NCBI GenBank assembly: GCA_025454955.1
Contig: JALONL010000002.1
Span: 233,856-297,855, forward strand
Reading direction: 5' to 3'
DNA length: 64,000 nucleotides
Source: Bacteroidia bacterium
GTDB lineage: Bacteria; Bacteroidota; Bacteroidia; Palsa-965
Every line of letters starts with the position of its first letter. The stretch's first letter is position 1. The notes beneath the pieces were generated by a model. The model did no database searches and was not told the origin of the DNA. It saw only the letters and a list, made by a program, of their open reading frames with translations. The position numbers and the translations under genes were made by a program. Positions 52,501 through 59,237 of the stretch are shown here, in pieces.

Positions 52501-55247
52501 ACGCAACTGTTCCATGTTTCGCCTCCGTTGGGCGAGGTAACCGTAATGGTGGGCACCGGTGTGGCAATAATAAAATCGACGTTGCTGATGTCGAAAATGG
52601 TGGCGGGGTTGGCCGTACTTTTTACACGCACCAGTGCGGCGGTTGTGGGTGTGTTGGGCACTGTCCAGGTGAAGGAGCCGGTAGTAATATTTACAGCCGA
52701 AATAATATTAATCCAGGTGGCTCCGCTGTCGGCCGAATAGTCGATGGCTACAAACGGATCGTTCACAAACTGGTTGGTCCAGCTAATGGAATAGTTTTGA
52801 CCGATAAACCACGTTACAGCCGTGTTGGGTGAGGTAACAGTAATTGTAGGTGTAGGTGGCTGAATGGTAAAAATGGCATCACTCTGATCGCTGCGGCAGG
52901 TGTTGTTGGCATCGCGCACACGCACTAAGCATTGTGTGCTGGGTGCGTTGGGAACTGCCCAGATAAAACTTGCCGGACTCGAAGGGAAATTGGTAGTGGT
53001 GATGTTTATCCACGTAGCCCCGTTATCCACAGAGTAGTCGAGCGTGAAAAGTGTGGTGGTGCCGCTGTATGCCCACGAAATGGTGCGTGTAGTGGGGTTA
53101 CCCACCTGCCATACTTCGCCACCGTTTGGCGAGGTGATGGCAATAAACTGCACCTGATTTATGGTAAATGTGGCGTTGCTGATATCGGTAATTGCCGGGT
53201 TGTTTACCGAAGACACACGAATAAGGCACTGCGAACTGGTGGCAATATTATTGGGCACCTGCCAATTGAAAGGGCTTGCCGTTACGGTAGTAATGATTGT
53301 CCAGTTGGTACCACCGTCGGTAGAATATTCGAGGCGGAAGTTTCCGGTAACGTTGCTCGATGTCCACGAAATATTGTAGTTGGTGCAACTGTTCCAGGTT
53401 TCGCCGCCGTTGGGCGATGTAACCGTAATTACCGATACGGGTATGGCAATGGTAAAATTCACATTGCTTACATCGAAAATGGTGGTGGGGTTGGCTGCAT
53501 CTTTCACACGCACCAGACATTGTGTGCTGGGTGTGTTGGGAACCGTCCAGGTAAACGAACCGTTGTTATTGGTGGAGGAGGTAATTACCGTCCAGGTGGC
53601 TCCGTTGTCGGTGGAATAATCAATTCCCACAAACGGGTTGGTTACATACTGGCTGGTCCAGGTAATGCTGTATGAACTGCCTACAAAGAATGTGGTGGCG
53701 GTGTTGGGGTTGGTTACGGTAATTACCGGTGTGGGTGCCAGCAGCGAGAACGGGTTATCGCTCACGTCGGAGCGGCAGAGGTTGTTGGCATCGCTTACGC
53801 GTACTAAGCAAAGCGCGCCGGGCGTGTTGGGCAGGGTCCAGGTAAAGCTGGCCGGGCTGCTCGACACGGTAACGCCGGTGGTGACAAAATTCCAGGTCAC
53901 ACCATTGTCGATCGAATACTCGATGCGGAACGTGTTGGTGGTTCCCGACCATGCCCAGGTAATGTTGCGTGTAACGGGGTTTCCTATTTGCCAGCTTTCG
54001 CCGCCGTTTGGCGAAGTAACAGCCACATACTGCACCTGATTGATTGTAAATGTGGCATTGCTCACATCGAACACCGCAGGGTTTGTGGCCGAGGATACGC
54101 GTATGAGACACTGCGAACTGGTGGCTATGGTATTGGGCACCAGCCAGGTGTAGGTGGAACCGGAAACATTGCTTATTACGGGAGCCCAGCTTCCGCCGTT
54201 GTTGAGGGAGTATTCAATGTTGTAGTTGCCGGTTACAAAGGTGTTCGACCAACTGATGTTGTAGGTGAGGCAGGTTCCCCATGTTTCGCCGCCGTTGGGT
54301 GAGGTGATGGTAATGGTGGGCACCGGCACGGCAATGGTAAAGTTTACGTTGCTGATGTCGAATGTGGAGGGGTTGGCCGCATCTTTCACACGCACGCGGG
54401 CCTGACTGCTGGGGGTGTTGGGCACTGTCCAGTTAAATGAACCGCTGTTGTTGGTGGAGGTGGTAATAACCGTCCAGGTGGTTCCGCCGTCGGTGGAATA
54501 GTCTATGGCTACAAACGGGTTGGTTACGTACTGGCTTGTCCACTGAATGGTGTTTGAAAAGCCTACGTACCAGGTTACGGCGGTGTTGGGGCTGGTTACG
54601 GTAATTTGTGGTGTGGGAGCCACAATGGTAAAGAGGTTGTCGCTCACATCGGCCATGCAGGGCGTGTTGTTATCGCGCACGCGCACGAGGCATTGCGAAC
54701 TGGGGGTGTTGGGAATGGTCCAGGTAAAACTTCCGCTGGTGGCCGAAACCGAGTTGCTGATTACAGTCCACGAGTTACCCGCATCAATGGAATATTCGAT
54801 GGTTACAAACGCGCTGGTGCCGCTGGCCACCCAGGTTATTTGTTGCGTATTGGGGTTACCCACCTGCCAGTTTTCGCCACCGTTGGGCGAGGTTACCCGC
54901 ACGGCCGCGTTAATGGTAAATACGGCGTTGCTCTGGTCTATTATGGTATTGTTGTAACTGTCGTACACCCGAATCAAACAGGTGGTGGATTGTACGTTGG
55001 GTACCGTCCAGTTTAAGCTGGTGGCATTAAGAAAGGTGGCTATGGAGGCCCAGGTCACACCGTTGTTGGTGGAATAATCCACATTATAAAATCCCGAAGT
55101 GCCGCTGGCTGTCCAGGTAATGGTACGTTGTGCGCAGGCAGGCCATATTTCGCCTCCATTGGGCGAGGTAACGGTTACGGTTTGTGCCTGAAGGTTGGTA
55201 AGCCAGCCGGCCACGCACACGATGAGCAGGAGTAATGATTTTTTCAT
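43581..55247 (-). CDS. Giant secreted repeat adhesin-like protein, T9SS type A
   Basis: A 3888-residue exported protein. A signal peptide spans 1-21 (MKKSLLLLIVCVAGWLTNLQA). Residues about 22-2060 contain 21 Ig-like units of about 97 residues, each beginning TSPNGGE-W or TSPNTAVTW and ending near LVRVRDANN...VFTI; they resemble the Kre9/KNH-like domain. Residues about 2065-3725 contain 23 units of about 71 residues (ICAGSSTTLTASGA, YTWQPGNLSGSSV, TTTYTVTGTSGSC), each with a conserved Cys pair. A PAGGTYSGQGVLAGQF-type domain and a type A sorting domain follow (FTLYPNPTDDRLTLVY, LPVGVYQLTLI). No enzymatic domain is seen. The role is probably adhesion or a surface filament. A promoter lies 65 nt upstream. 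Confidence 0.92.
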   Translation of the reverse strand: MKKSLLLLIVCVAGWLTNLQAQTVTVTSPNGGEIWPACAQRTITWTASGTSGFYNVDYSTNNGVTWASIATFLNATSLNWTVPNVQSTTCLIRVYDSYNNTIIDQSNAVFTINAAVRVTSPNGGENWQVGNPNTQQITWVASGTSAFVTIEYSIDAGNSWTVISNSVSATSGSFTWTIPNTPSSQCLVRVRDNNTPCMADVSDNLFTIVAPTPQITVTSPNTAVTWYVGFSNTIQWTSQYVTNPFVAIDYSTDGGTTWTVITTSTNNSGSFNWTVPNTPSSQARVRVKDAANPSTFDISNVNFTIAVPVPTITITSPNGGETWGTCLTYNISWSNTFVTGNYNIEYSLNNGGSWAPVISNVSGSTYTWLVPNTIATSSQCLIRVSSATNPAVFDVSNATFTINQVQYVAVTSPNGGESWQIGNPVTRNITWAWSGTTNTFRIEYSIDNGVTWNFVTTGVTVSSSPASFTWTLPNTPGALCLVRVSDANNLCRSDVSDNPFSLLAPTPVITVTNPNTATTFFVGSSYSITWTSQYVTNPFVGIDYSTDNGATWTVITSSTNNNGSFTWTVPNTPSTQCLVRVKDAANPTTIFDVSNVNFTIAIPVSVITVTSPNGGETWNSCTNYNISWTSSNVTGNFRLEYSTDGGTNWTIITTVTASPFNWQVPNNIATSSQCLIRVSSVNNPAITDISNATFTINQVQFIAITSPNGGEVWQVGNPTTRTISWAYSGTTTLFTLDYSVDNGATWINITTTNFPSSPASFIWAVPNAPSTQCLVRVRDANNTCRSDQSDAIFTIQPPTPTITVTSPNTAVTWFIGQNYSISWTNQFVNDPFVAIDYSADSGATWINIISAVNITTGSFTWTVPNTPTTAALVRVKSTANPATIFDISNVDFIIATPVPTITVTSPNGGETWNSCVNYNITWTSQFVTGNFRLDYSADNGTTWTTITTVTSSPFNWQVPNNIPTSTQCLIRVVSVNTPAVQDASNAVFTIVQVPYVAVNSPNGGEVWQVGNPASQAISWAFSGTTTLFSLEYSTDNGATWNSIITTNFFSSPATYVWTIPNTPSTQCLVRVRDANNVCRADQSNAVFTIQAPTPTITVTSPNTAVTWFVGQSYSINWTNQFVNDPFVSIEYSADNGITWINLVSSINTNTGGWNWTIPNTPTTTALVRVRSTINPTTIFDVSNVNFTIATPVPSITVNSPNGGEIWSSCTSYNISWSSQFVTGNFRIDYSTDNGATWTTITTTSASSFNWQVPNNIPTSTQCLIRVVSVNNPAVLDASNAVFTINQIQFIAVTSPNGGEVWQVGNPVSQSITWAFSGTTTLFSLEYSTDNGATWNSIITTNFFSSPATYVWAIPNTPSTQCLVRVRDANNTCRSDQSNAVFTIQPPTPTITVTSPNTAVTWFIGQSYSINWTSQFVNDPFVSIDYSIDNGATWISLLSSINTSTGGWNWTIPNTPSTTALVRVRSTANPTTITDVSNVNFTIAPPVPGITLTSPNGGEIWNSCVAYSISWSSQFVTGNFRLEYSADNGANWTTITTVTASPFSWTVPNNIPTSSQCLVRVVSVNNPMVLDASNNVFTINQVPYVAITSPNGGEIWQVGSPATRTISWAYSGTTTLFAIDYSTDNGATWSSIITANFSSSPANYTWTVPNTPSAQCLVRVRDANATCRSDVSDAVFTIQAPAPVITVTSPNTSVLWGVGGVYAITWTSQFVTSPFVAIDYSVDGGATWTNIVSAVNTTAGSFNWTVPNTLSNQCRVRVRDSNNPGVNDISNVNFSIVPAITVTSPNGGENWGGCTVSSVTWTAYGTSGSFRIEYSLDNGQNWVTVITSFAASGPNCTYSWTIPHVNSTICLVRVSDASVPTKMDISNNVFTMFPAIIVTNPSNNVAVFAGQTLNITWTSNGVSNFYNIDYSINGGSSWISIVFNTLITTNTFAWTVPATLSTNCLVRVTDNQNTCKQDISDGTFAISSSTANVVITAPNGGENWVACSQQTIQWSAQGTSGVYNIEYSVNGGSSWLPVATSFSSPGPNCSFTWTVPNNLSSNCLIRVTDAANNTRTDQSNAIFTISAFAVSATASSGSICAGAATTLTATGAASYTWQPGNLSGNSVSVTPSGTTTYTVTGTSGACSAVATVTVTVLPLPTVTASASSTTICQAGSVTLNATGATSYLWSPGGSLNISNIQSPTASPTATTTYTVTGTNSNGCSGTGSVTVTVIAAGSVSLTASQNNICPGTNVTLTASGASSYVWQPGNTTGSILSVAPTATTTYTVTGTSGSCSSTSTITITVTTPPVVNASASVATICSGSSTILTASGAATYLWTPGNLTGATVSVNPAVTTTYTVIGSNGSCNDTDFVSITVNPSPTVVLSGNTTICAGSTTTLTASGATSYLWQPGNLSGGSVTVAPTTTTTYTITGTTGSCTATQTITVVVNTLPPVAASSAQTICTGATATLSATGAVTYNWMPGNLSGASVAVTPPSTTTYTVTGTGSNGCTATATTTITVINPPTVTISGTTSLCAGSPTTLTANGAVTYTWQPGNLTGSSVTVTPASTTTYTITGTTGSCSATQTVTVTVNAAPVVSATASQTVACTGSPVTLTASGAATYTWQPGNLSGSSVSVSPVSATTYTVTGTAASGCAATATVALTVQTTPTVSVTGNSVICAGGSTTLTATGAANYVWQPGNFPGNTITVSPTSATTYTVTGSNGNCTTTQTFAVSISPSPTVTATASQTTVCSGTPVTLTANGASSYTWMPGNLTGTSVSVTPTATTTYTVTGVNGSCSSTATVTITVSPASPVTVSGVTSVCSGSSTTLTASGALSYIWMPGNLNTAAVTLTPSATTTYTVTGTSANGCVATETVTITVQPIPVVSATGPASVCAGSPATFTATGANSYTWQPGNFPGNTLTVTPVSSTTYTVTGTTAGCSATATVAVTVAPTPTITATASPVAVCPGGSATLTASGASSYTWQPGNLSGSSVSVSPTTTTTYTLTGVDGSCSTTATVTVTVNPVAPITVTGSSSVCAGSAVTLSATGAVSYTWQPGNLTGSSITTIPTGNTTYTVTGVNAAGCQATGTFAVTVLSTPTVSVTGPATICAGSPATFTASGAGSYTWQPGNFTGSSITVAPVANTTYTVTGSNGTCTGSHTFAVAVSNTPTVTATTAQPSVCTGGSATLTASGAAAYTWMPGNLSGSSITVTPASTTTYTVTGVNGSCSSTATVTVTVNSSLPLFASASQSSVCVGASTTLTATGASSYTWQPGNLSGSSVIVSPVATTTYTVTGTSGTCTGTQTVTVTTNTSPVVVVLGGGSVCAGNTMQLTASGASGYVWQPGNLSGNTVTVAPAVSTTYTVTGTGSNGCTDTASVSVGVNALPVISITGDGVVCAGNSAQLTASGAVSYTWQPVNLSGASVSVTPVTTTTYSVTGVNAAGCSATAVQTVSVTPAPVVLLSGNTQICAGATTQLFATGASSFIWQPGNLSDSVVTVSPAATTTYTVTGTSGNCTSTATITVVVSPSPIVTAGALQSSICAGSSTTLTAGGAGSYIWQPGNLSGAVVSVTPAATTTYTVTGISGNCSSTATVLVTVLPAPMLTLQPQSINICQGTSATLVAGGAQSYLWQPGSFTNDSLTVSPSATTVYTVTGTDSNGCVATLTATVNVVSSPLVNAVATTNVICAGDQVTLSAAGADVYSWVPGNFGGPAVSTSPSATTTYTVTGINSSGCSSIDTVTVQVNPLPGVTLSLPLDTVCSGEAPFILTGGQPAGGTYSGQGVLAGQFDPINSGSGLVQITYSWTDAATGCTNSSTDLIYVDPCAGVEETVSGNTSFTLYPNPTDDRLTLVYQAWSEPVTVVMYNALGQQLSSFQLTGVQTEISLRDLPVGVYQLTLITAEGTSTQKVIKQ
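44075..49054 (-). repeat. 23 tandem Ig-like units of about 215 bp
   Basis: Within the giant gene, 23 successive units of 70-76 residues share a C-A-G start, a SYTWQPGN core and a TTTYTVTG end. Units are diverged by many substitutions but keep length, so the block was probably built by old tandem duplication. The pair of Cys in each unit could form a disulfide. Confidence 0.9.
49055..55190 (-). repeat. 21 tandem Kre9/KNH-like units of about 292 bp, in a three-unit super-repeat
   Basis: The first part of the giant gene encodes 21 related units. From unit 2 to unit 18 three types alternate in fixed order: a WQVGNP type, a SPNTAVTWF type and a TW-SC-YNISW type. The super-unit is therefore about 290 residues (about 870 bp). 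Recent-looking copies (units 8-16) are the most alike. Confidence 0.9.
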
Positions 55248-55312
55248 CTGAAAAATTCTTTGATACGGGGTGTTCCGGCGGGCGAATCCGGAAGCATATT
55301 AATTTAAGGAGG

Positions 55313-55339
55313 CAAAGGTAATCCAACCCGGTCTAACAA
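55313..55339 (-). promoter_or_regulatory. Promoter of the giant adhesin gene
   Basis: Minus strand: TTG (55339-55337), a 16-nt spacer and TACCTTTG (55320-55313), an exact TAnnTTTG box, 65 nt before the ATG at 55247. Confidence 0.5.
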
Positions 55340-55514
55340 CCGAATAAATTAGACAAACTGTTAATCTAAATTATTGGGCGACTTTAGTTTTGGGTGATTA
55401 CCCCAATTATTGAACAAATAATTGGAAAGAAAGCCCGAAAATACAGGCATTAACAGCACTTACGGAAGGGTTCCGTACAGCCGGTTTTCGGGTTAACAGA
55501 GTAAATGTGCGTGA

Positions 55515-55814
55515 TTAAAAATGCAGCTTGGCAGCCATTTCATTCGTCATTTCGTCCGAATAAATGCCGTAGCCGTTTACCAGCACCCCTTTGAGTTTCT
55601 TATCGTGCGAGGAAATGGCGTAGAGAATGGCCTGATCGCCAGGGTCGGTATTGTCTTCGAAGCGGAATACCTGATCTACATCAAATTCATCGTGCAGCAA
55701 CTGATAGCTGTTGCTGCGGCAGGTAATGCAATTTTGTTTCAGGTTAAAATCTTCGGTATAACCCTTTTCGCGCAGGGCTGTAATGGCTTCGGAGAGTGTG
55801 GCGTATGCTTCCAT
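55515..55814 (-). CDS. Small conserved Bacteroidota protein (phosphoribosylpyrophosphate-synthetase-like label, function unknown)
   Basis: A 99-residue soluble protein starting at ATG 55814 (MEAYATLSEAITALREKGY). It has a central CITCRSN motif, an acidic middle (FDVDQVFRFEDNTDPGDQ) and a YAISSHDKK-GVLVNGYG-Y end. Proteins of this pattern are often labelled phosphoribosylpyrophosphate synthetase in Bacteroidota genomes, but this one is far too short for that enzyme and lacks its loop motifs. I give no function. It follows the DUF4412 gene by 7 bp. Confidence 0.7.
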   Translation of the reverse strand: MEAYATLSEAITALREKGYTEDFNLKQNCITCRSNSYQLLHDEFDVDQVFRFEDNTDPGDQAILYAISSHDKKLKGVLVNGYGIYSDEMTNEMAAKLHF

Positions 55815-55821
55815 AAATGGT

Positions 55822-56451
55822 TTACTTGAACTCTTTGTAATCTTTGGGCACTTCAAACACCGATGCCGAAACGGTTTTCTTTTCAATGCGGGTTACTTCG
55901 AGGCGACCCACTTCTTTACCGGCTGCATCAAATTTTATGGCCAGAAACGGAAACGAACCGTCTTTCACGGGCAGCGAAAGGTAGTGCGTGGAAAAATCTT
56001 CGCGGCGGTTAAGCAACTCGAGCATGGGTACAAAAAAGGTAAACCTGCCCGGCGACACGTAGTAGTGAATGGATGAATTATCGGCCGTATTTTTTACAAT
56101 GTGCTGGTTGCATTTGTAGCCGAAAAACGTTTTGGTGACCTTGGTGCTGCTTACGTTGAGGCCGGTAGGCACCACGGGTTTGCCGGTTTTTTCGCGGCGG
56201 CCCCAGGTTTTGCGCTCGTGGTTGAGGTAAATCATGCTACCTTCCTGCAGGTTGAGCAGAAAGCTTCCGTCGATACGGTGTGTGCGCTGATTGATTTCGT
56301 CGATACGCACCATATTGCCTTTTACCGAATACATGTAATTCACCGTATCGGTAAGCGACTTTTTTTTGAATTCGATTACCCCTTCAAAATTTTGCGCAGC
56401 CGCAAACGTGGAGGTAAGTACACCGAGTACTAATAAGAATTTCCGGATCAT
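55822..56451 (-). CDS. DUF4412-like exported protein
   Basis: A 209-residue protein with a signal peptide (1-19, FLLVLGVLTSTFAAAQ) and a beta-rich mature part. The sequence FEGVIEFKKK followed by YMYSVKGNMVRID, then LNLQEGSMIYLNHERKTW, then GYKCNQHIVK fits DUF4412, whose fold resembles outer-membrane lipoprotein carriers. The function is unknown; a periplasmic binding role is possible. First gene of a two-gene unit, divergent from yraN. Confidence 0.78.
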   Translation of the reverse strand: MIRKFLLVLGVLTSTFAAAQNFEGVIEFKKKSLTDTVNYMYSVKGNMVRIDEINQRTHRIDGSFLLNLQEGSMIYLNHERKTWGRREKTGKPVVPTGLNVSSTKVTKTFFGYKCNQHIVKNTADNSSIHYYVSPGRFTFFVPMLELLNRREDFSTHYLSLPVKDGSFPFLAIKFDAAGKEVGRLEVTRIEKKTVSASVFEVPKDYKEFK

Positions 56452-56566
56452 GGCAGGCGGATCTATATTGGTTGAACGAATTTACAAAAACAACGCAGCT
56501 AATTTTATCCGTTTGTACGCGGTAAATAATTTGCAAAACGGCTTTACCGGAAGTTAACTTCGTAAA

Positions 56567-56929
56567 ATGAGCACTAAAGATACAGGAAACAGGGGCGAAA
56601 TACACGCGGCGGCATATCTTCAGAAGCAGGGTTATGAAATTATCTGCACCAACTGGCAGTTTCTTCACTTAGAAATCGACATTGCTGCACGCCACGGGAG
56701 CTTTCTTGTCATTGCCGAGGTAAAAACCCGAAGTTCAGCCTTTTGGGGCGAGCCCGAAACTTTCGTAAGTATGGCCAAACAAAAGAAACTCGTGCGCGCC
56801 GCCGCCCATTTTCTCGACCAGCACAACCTCGATCTCGAAGTGCGGTTTGATGTAATTGGTATTCTCGGCGAAGGCGAAAATGCGCAACTCACGCATATTG
56901 CCGATGCTTTTCAGCCGTTAGTGAAGTAA
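56567..56929 (+). CDS. yraN: YraN family (UPF0102) endonuclease-like protein
   Basis: A 120-residue protein of the YraN family. The start has GNRGEIHAAAYLQKQGYEI. The core EIDIAARHGSFLVIAEVKTR holds the D-(x)n-E-x-K nuclease motif of Holliday-junction-resolvase-like folds. FVSMAKQKKLVRAAAHFL and RFDVIGI follow, as usual. Length is typical. The activity is inferred from the fold; the biological role is not settled. No operon partner is visible. Confidence 0.9.
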   Translation: MSTKDTGNRGEIHAAAYLQKQGYEIICTNWQFLHLEIDIAARHGSFLVIAEVKTRSSAFWGEPETFVSMAKQKKLVRAAAHFLDQHNLDLEVRFDVIGILGEGENAQLTHIADAFQPLVK

Positions 56930-56958
56930 ACAGATGTTTCAGTAACGGGCAAACCGCC

Positions 56959-57657
56959 TCAGGCAAATTCCGGGTAAAGCGTAAAAACCAGATCCGACTG
57001 CACATATTCTTTTGTATCCACGTTCATCAGCGTGAGCCGCCCTTCCGATTTGCAGCCCTGATCTACATTCCACATATTAAATACATTCAGCGGCTTATCA
57101 TGCCCTGTGTATTTGGGTGTTTGCGTGTGACCGATAAACACTTCGTGAAAACCGTTCACATCTTTCGGCGCACCCGTATCGTTACGCAAACAACGCAGCA
57201 TAAGACTAAAATAATCGCGGCTGCCGTAAAACACCCACGAGGGCTGTACTGCCAGCGGCTCGTGAAGGCTGTAGCCGGCGTGTACAAACAGGCGGTTTTG
57301 CTCGTCCACAAAATAATCGCGCTGGTTTTCGAAGAAACGCAGGTGGCGTTTGTCGTTGTCTTTGTCTTTGCGTATATAGTCTTTCATGGTGGCCGTGCCG
57401 CCAAACTCGGGCCAGTAGCTGTCGTAACGGCCGGTTTCGAGCCAGTCGTAAAGCCAGCAGTCGTGGTTGCCGCGTATGGCGATTAGGTTTTTTATCTTCA
57501 TCAGCTCTTCCACACAGTCCACGGCATCGGGCCAGCCGTCCACTATGTCGCCTATCTGAATGAGGCGGTCTTCGTTGTAGTTGAAATTGACTTGCCGGAG
57601 TACTTGTTTCATGGCGCGGTGTGCGCCGTGGATGTCGCCGAGAACGTAGGTTTTCAT
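56959..57657 (-). CDS. Serine/threonine-phosphatase-type metallophosphoesterase
   Basis: A 232-residue cytosolic phosphoesterase of the PPP type. Metal-binding motifs are YVLGDIHGAHRAMKQ (about 4-18), QIGDIVDGWPDA, AIRGNHDCWLYDW, FVHAGYSLHE and VFIGHTQTPKY. The set resembles bacterial bis(5'-nucleosyl)-tetraphosphatase and PrpA/B-type protein phosphatases; the substrate is open. Start ATG 57657 (MKTYVLGDIHG) is chosen so that the first strand starts directly; the longer frame to 57672 adds only five residues. Confidence 0.88.
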   Translation of the reverse strand: MKTYVLGDIHGAHRAMKQVLRQVNFNYNEDRLIQIGDIVDGWPDAVDCVEELMKIKNLIAIRGNHDCWLYDWLETGRYDSYWPEFGGTATMKDYIRKDKDNDKRHLRFFENQRDYFVDEQNRLFVHAGYSLHEPLAVQPSWVFYGSRDYFSLMLRCLRNDTGAPKDVNGFHEVFIGHTQTPKYTGHDKPLNVFNMWNVDQGCKSEGRLTLMNVDTKEYVQSDLVFTLYPEFA

Positions 57658-57837
57658 GGGGTAATGATACAAATTGAGAAGCCATCAAAGATTCGCAAAA
57701 TTTTCGGGTAAATCCCAAAACTCGGACAGTACAAAATTTTATATCTGTGTCTTATTCCTGTCTCCACACTAAAAACAAAAAAAGGACGTTAAAGGAAAAT
57801 CTGGCCAAAAAAATTAGCAACAAAAAACGCAACCGCA

Positions 57838-59052
57838 GTGAAATTATCTTACACCATAATCACTCTATCATTCCTCACCTCACTCTCCCACAAAGCATCT
57901 GCCCAACCCGATACAATTATCGTGTACAGCGTAAGCACACAAACCATAGATACCATACTCCCCGTTACATTCAACCCCAATATCACATTCGATCACACCT
58001 CATCTTCCGTTGGCTCTCTTGGCAATCAGGTTCCGTTAAGTTTAACACCGCCCACCACCAACCTGTTCAGCAATTCAAATTTCAGCGATGTGGCTCCGGC
58101 CGATCAGTTTTTCACACTCACCGATTATCCCATGCGAACTGCCACGCGGCTTTTTTATTACAATAACGGCGTGCTGGGTGGCTGTTGCTCGGGAATAATG
58201 GTGGGAAAAGATTTTGTGCTTACCGCCGGACATTGCGCTTACAACTATTTTAATCAGTCCTGGGCATACGACAGTATTCTTGTGGCTCCGGCATACAACA
58301 ATGGAATGCTTCAACCCTCGCTTCCATATTCGCTGGTGGAAAAAGTATATATATTCAAAACATTTTACGACGCAAACACCTGGGACGATGTGGCCCTGCT
58401 TCAGCTGAAACAGCCTATTGGCCTGCAAACGGGATGGATAGGAATGGCGTTTAGTTCAGACACAAGCTATTTTACCGGCAAGGTATTTCACAAACTCAGC
58501 TATCCGAGCATAGTAAGTCCGTTTGACAGTACGAAGGTGTATAATGGCGATACGCTGTATTACAATTACGGATACATTAACAGCCTGCCGCCTTTTCATC
58601 TGGGCATAAACAGCCTGCAGGCACTGGGTATTCCGGGACAAAGCGGAAGTTCATTTTTTTATACCGATAATACCGAATACTATTCCTTTGCCGTAATGAG
58701 TTTCAGCACCCTCTACAGGCATTATCAGATTAACAGGAATGTTTTCTATCAGCTTGAAAATATTATTGATAATTATTCTACAAATACACCCGAAGTATCT
58801 GTGGATGAAAATACACTCGAAGTTTATCCAAACCCGTTCAACTCCTTCACCACGATACAACTTGGCCAAACAGTAAGTCAGGCCAATTTAACGCTCATCA
58901 ATATGCATGGTGAATTGGTAAAACGTATAGAGAATATTTCGGGTCCGTCAATTACTCTTAATCGTGAGGATTTGCCTTGCGGAGTGTATTTCATTCAGCT
59001 TACTGAGGACAACAGGATAATTACCACAGGAAAACTTGTAATTGCCGACTGA
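57838..59052 (+). CDS. Secreted trypsin-like serine protease, T9SS type A
   Basis: A 404-residue protein with a signal peptide (about 1-22), a propeptide-like region, a chymotrypsin-fold domain (about 95-310) and a type A sorting domain (about 330-404, LEVYPNPFNSFTTIQL, LPCGVYFIQL). The triad is visible as His132 in VLTAGHCAY, Asp184 in TWDDVALLQL and Ser269 in GIPGQSGSSFF (the usual GDSGG is GQSGS). The start codon is GTG at 57838. It should act outside the cell on proteins. No inhibitor or partner gene is nearby. Confidence 0.88.
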   Translation: MKLSYTIITLSFLTSLSHKASAQPDTIIVYSVSTQTIDTILPVTFNPNITFDHTSSSVGSLGNQVPLSLTPPTTNLFSNSNFSDVAPADQFFTLTDYPMRTATRLFYYNNGVLGGCCSGIMVGKDFVLTAGHCAYNYFNQSWAYDSILVAPAYNNGMLQPSLPYSLVEKVYIFKTFYDANTWDDVALLQLKQPIGLQTGWIGMAFSSDTSYFTGKVFHKLSYPSIVSPFDSTKVYNGDTLYYNYGYINSLPPFHLGINSLQALGIPGQSGSSFFYTDNTEYYSFAVMSFSTLYRHYQINRNVFYQLENIIDNYSTNTPEVSVDENTLEVYPNPFNSFTTIQLGQTVSQANLTLINMHGELVKRIENISGPSITLNREDLPCGVYFIQLTEDNRIITTGKLVIAD

Positions 59053-59210
59053 TAATACTTCACCGGCATTCACACCGGCTTTGCGCAGCGCGTAAAACAT
59101 GCGCTGCCACACCGCAAAAAGCCGTACAAACCGCCCAAATTGTGCGACGATGCTGCCCGTGTGATGCCGCTGGGCCATAGGGTGTCTGTGCCCATTCCCC
59201 GCCAAATGCG

Positions 59211-59218
59211 TATCTTTG
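59211..59218 (+). promoter_or_regulatory. -7 box (TATCTTTG) of the pseudouridine synthase gene
   Basis: TATCTTTG is an exact TAnnTTTG match followed by C, 19 nt before the ATG at 59238. A -33 TTTG is not obvious. Confidence 0.45.
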
Positions 59219-59237
59219 CGGCCAGATTACATCTCAC

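Noticed and set aside
49055..55190. Regularly spaced repeats that could suggest a CRISPR array
   Set aside because: The repeats are about 292 bp, lie in one open frame and encode Ig-like domains. There are no short identical repeats with unique spacers and no cas genes.
55515..55814. Phosphoribosylpyrophosphate synthetase
   Set aside because: At 99 residues it is about a third of the enzyme's length and lacks the PRPP-binding loop. The label is not supported by what can be seen.
59053..59237. Small RNA or leader peptide upstream of the pseudouridine synthase gene
   Set aside because: The stretch is GC-rich with some short inverted repeats, but nothing beyond the -7 box is distinct enough to call.
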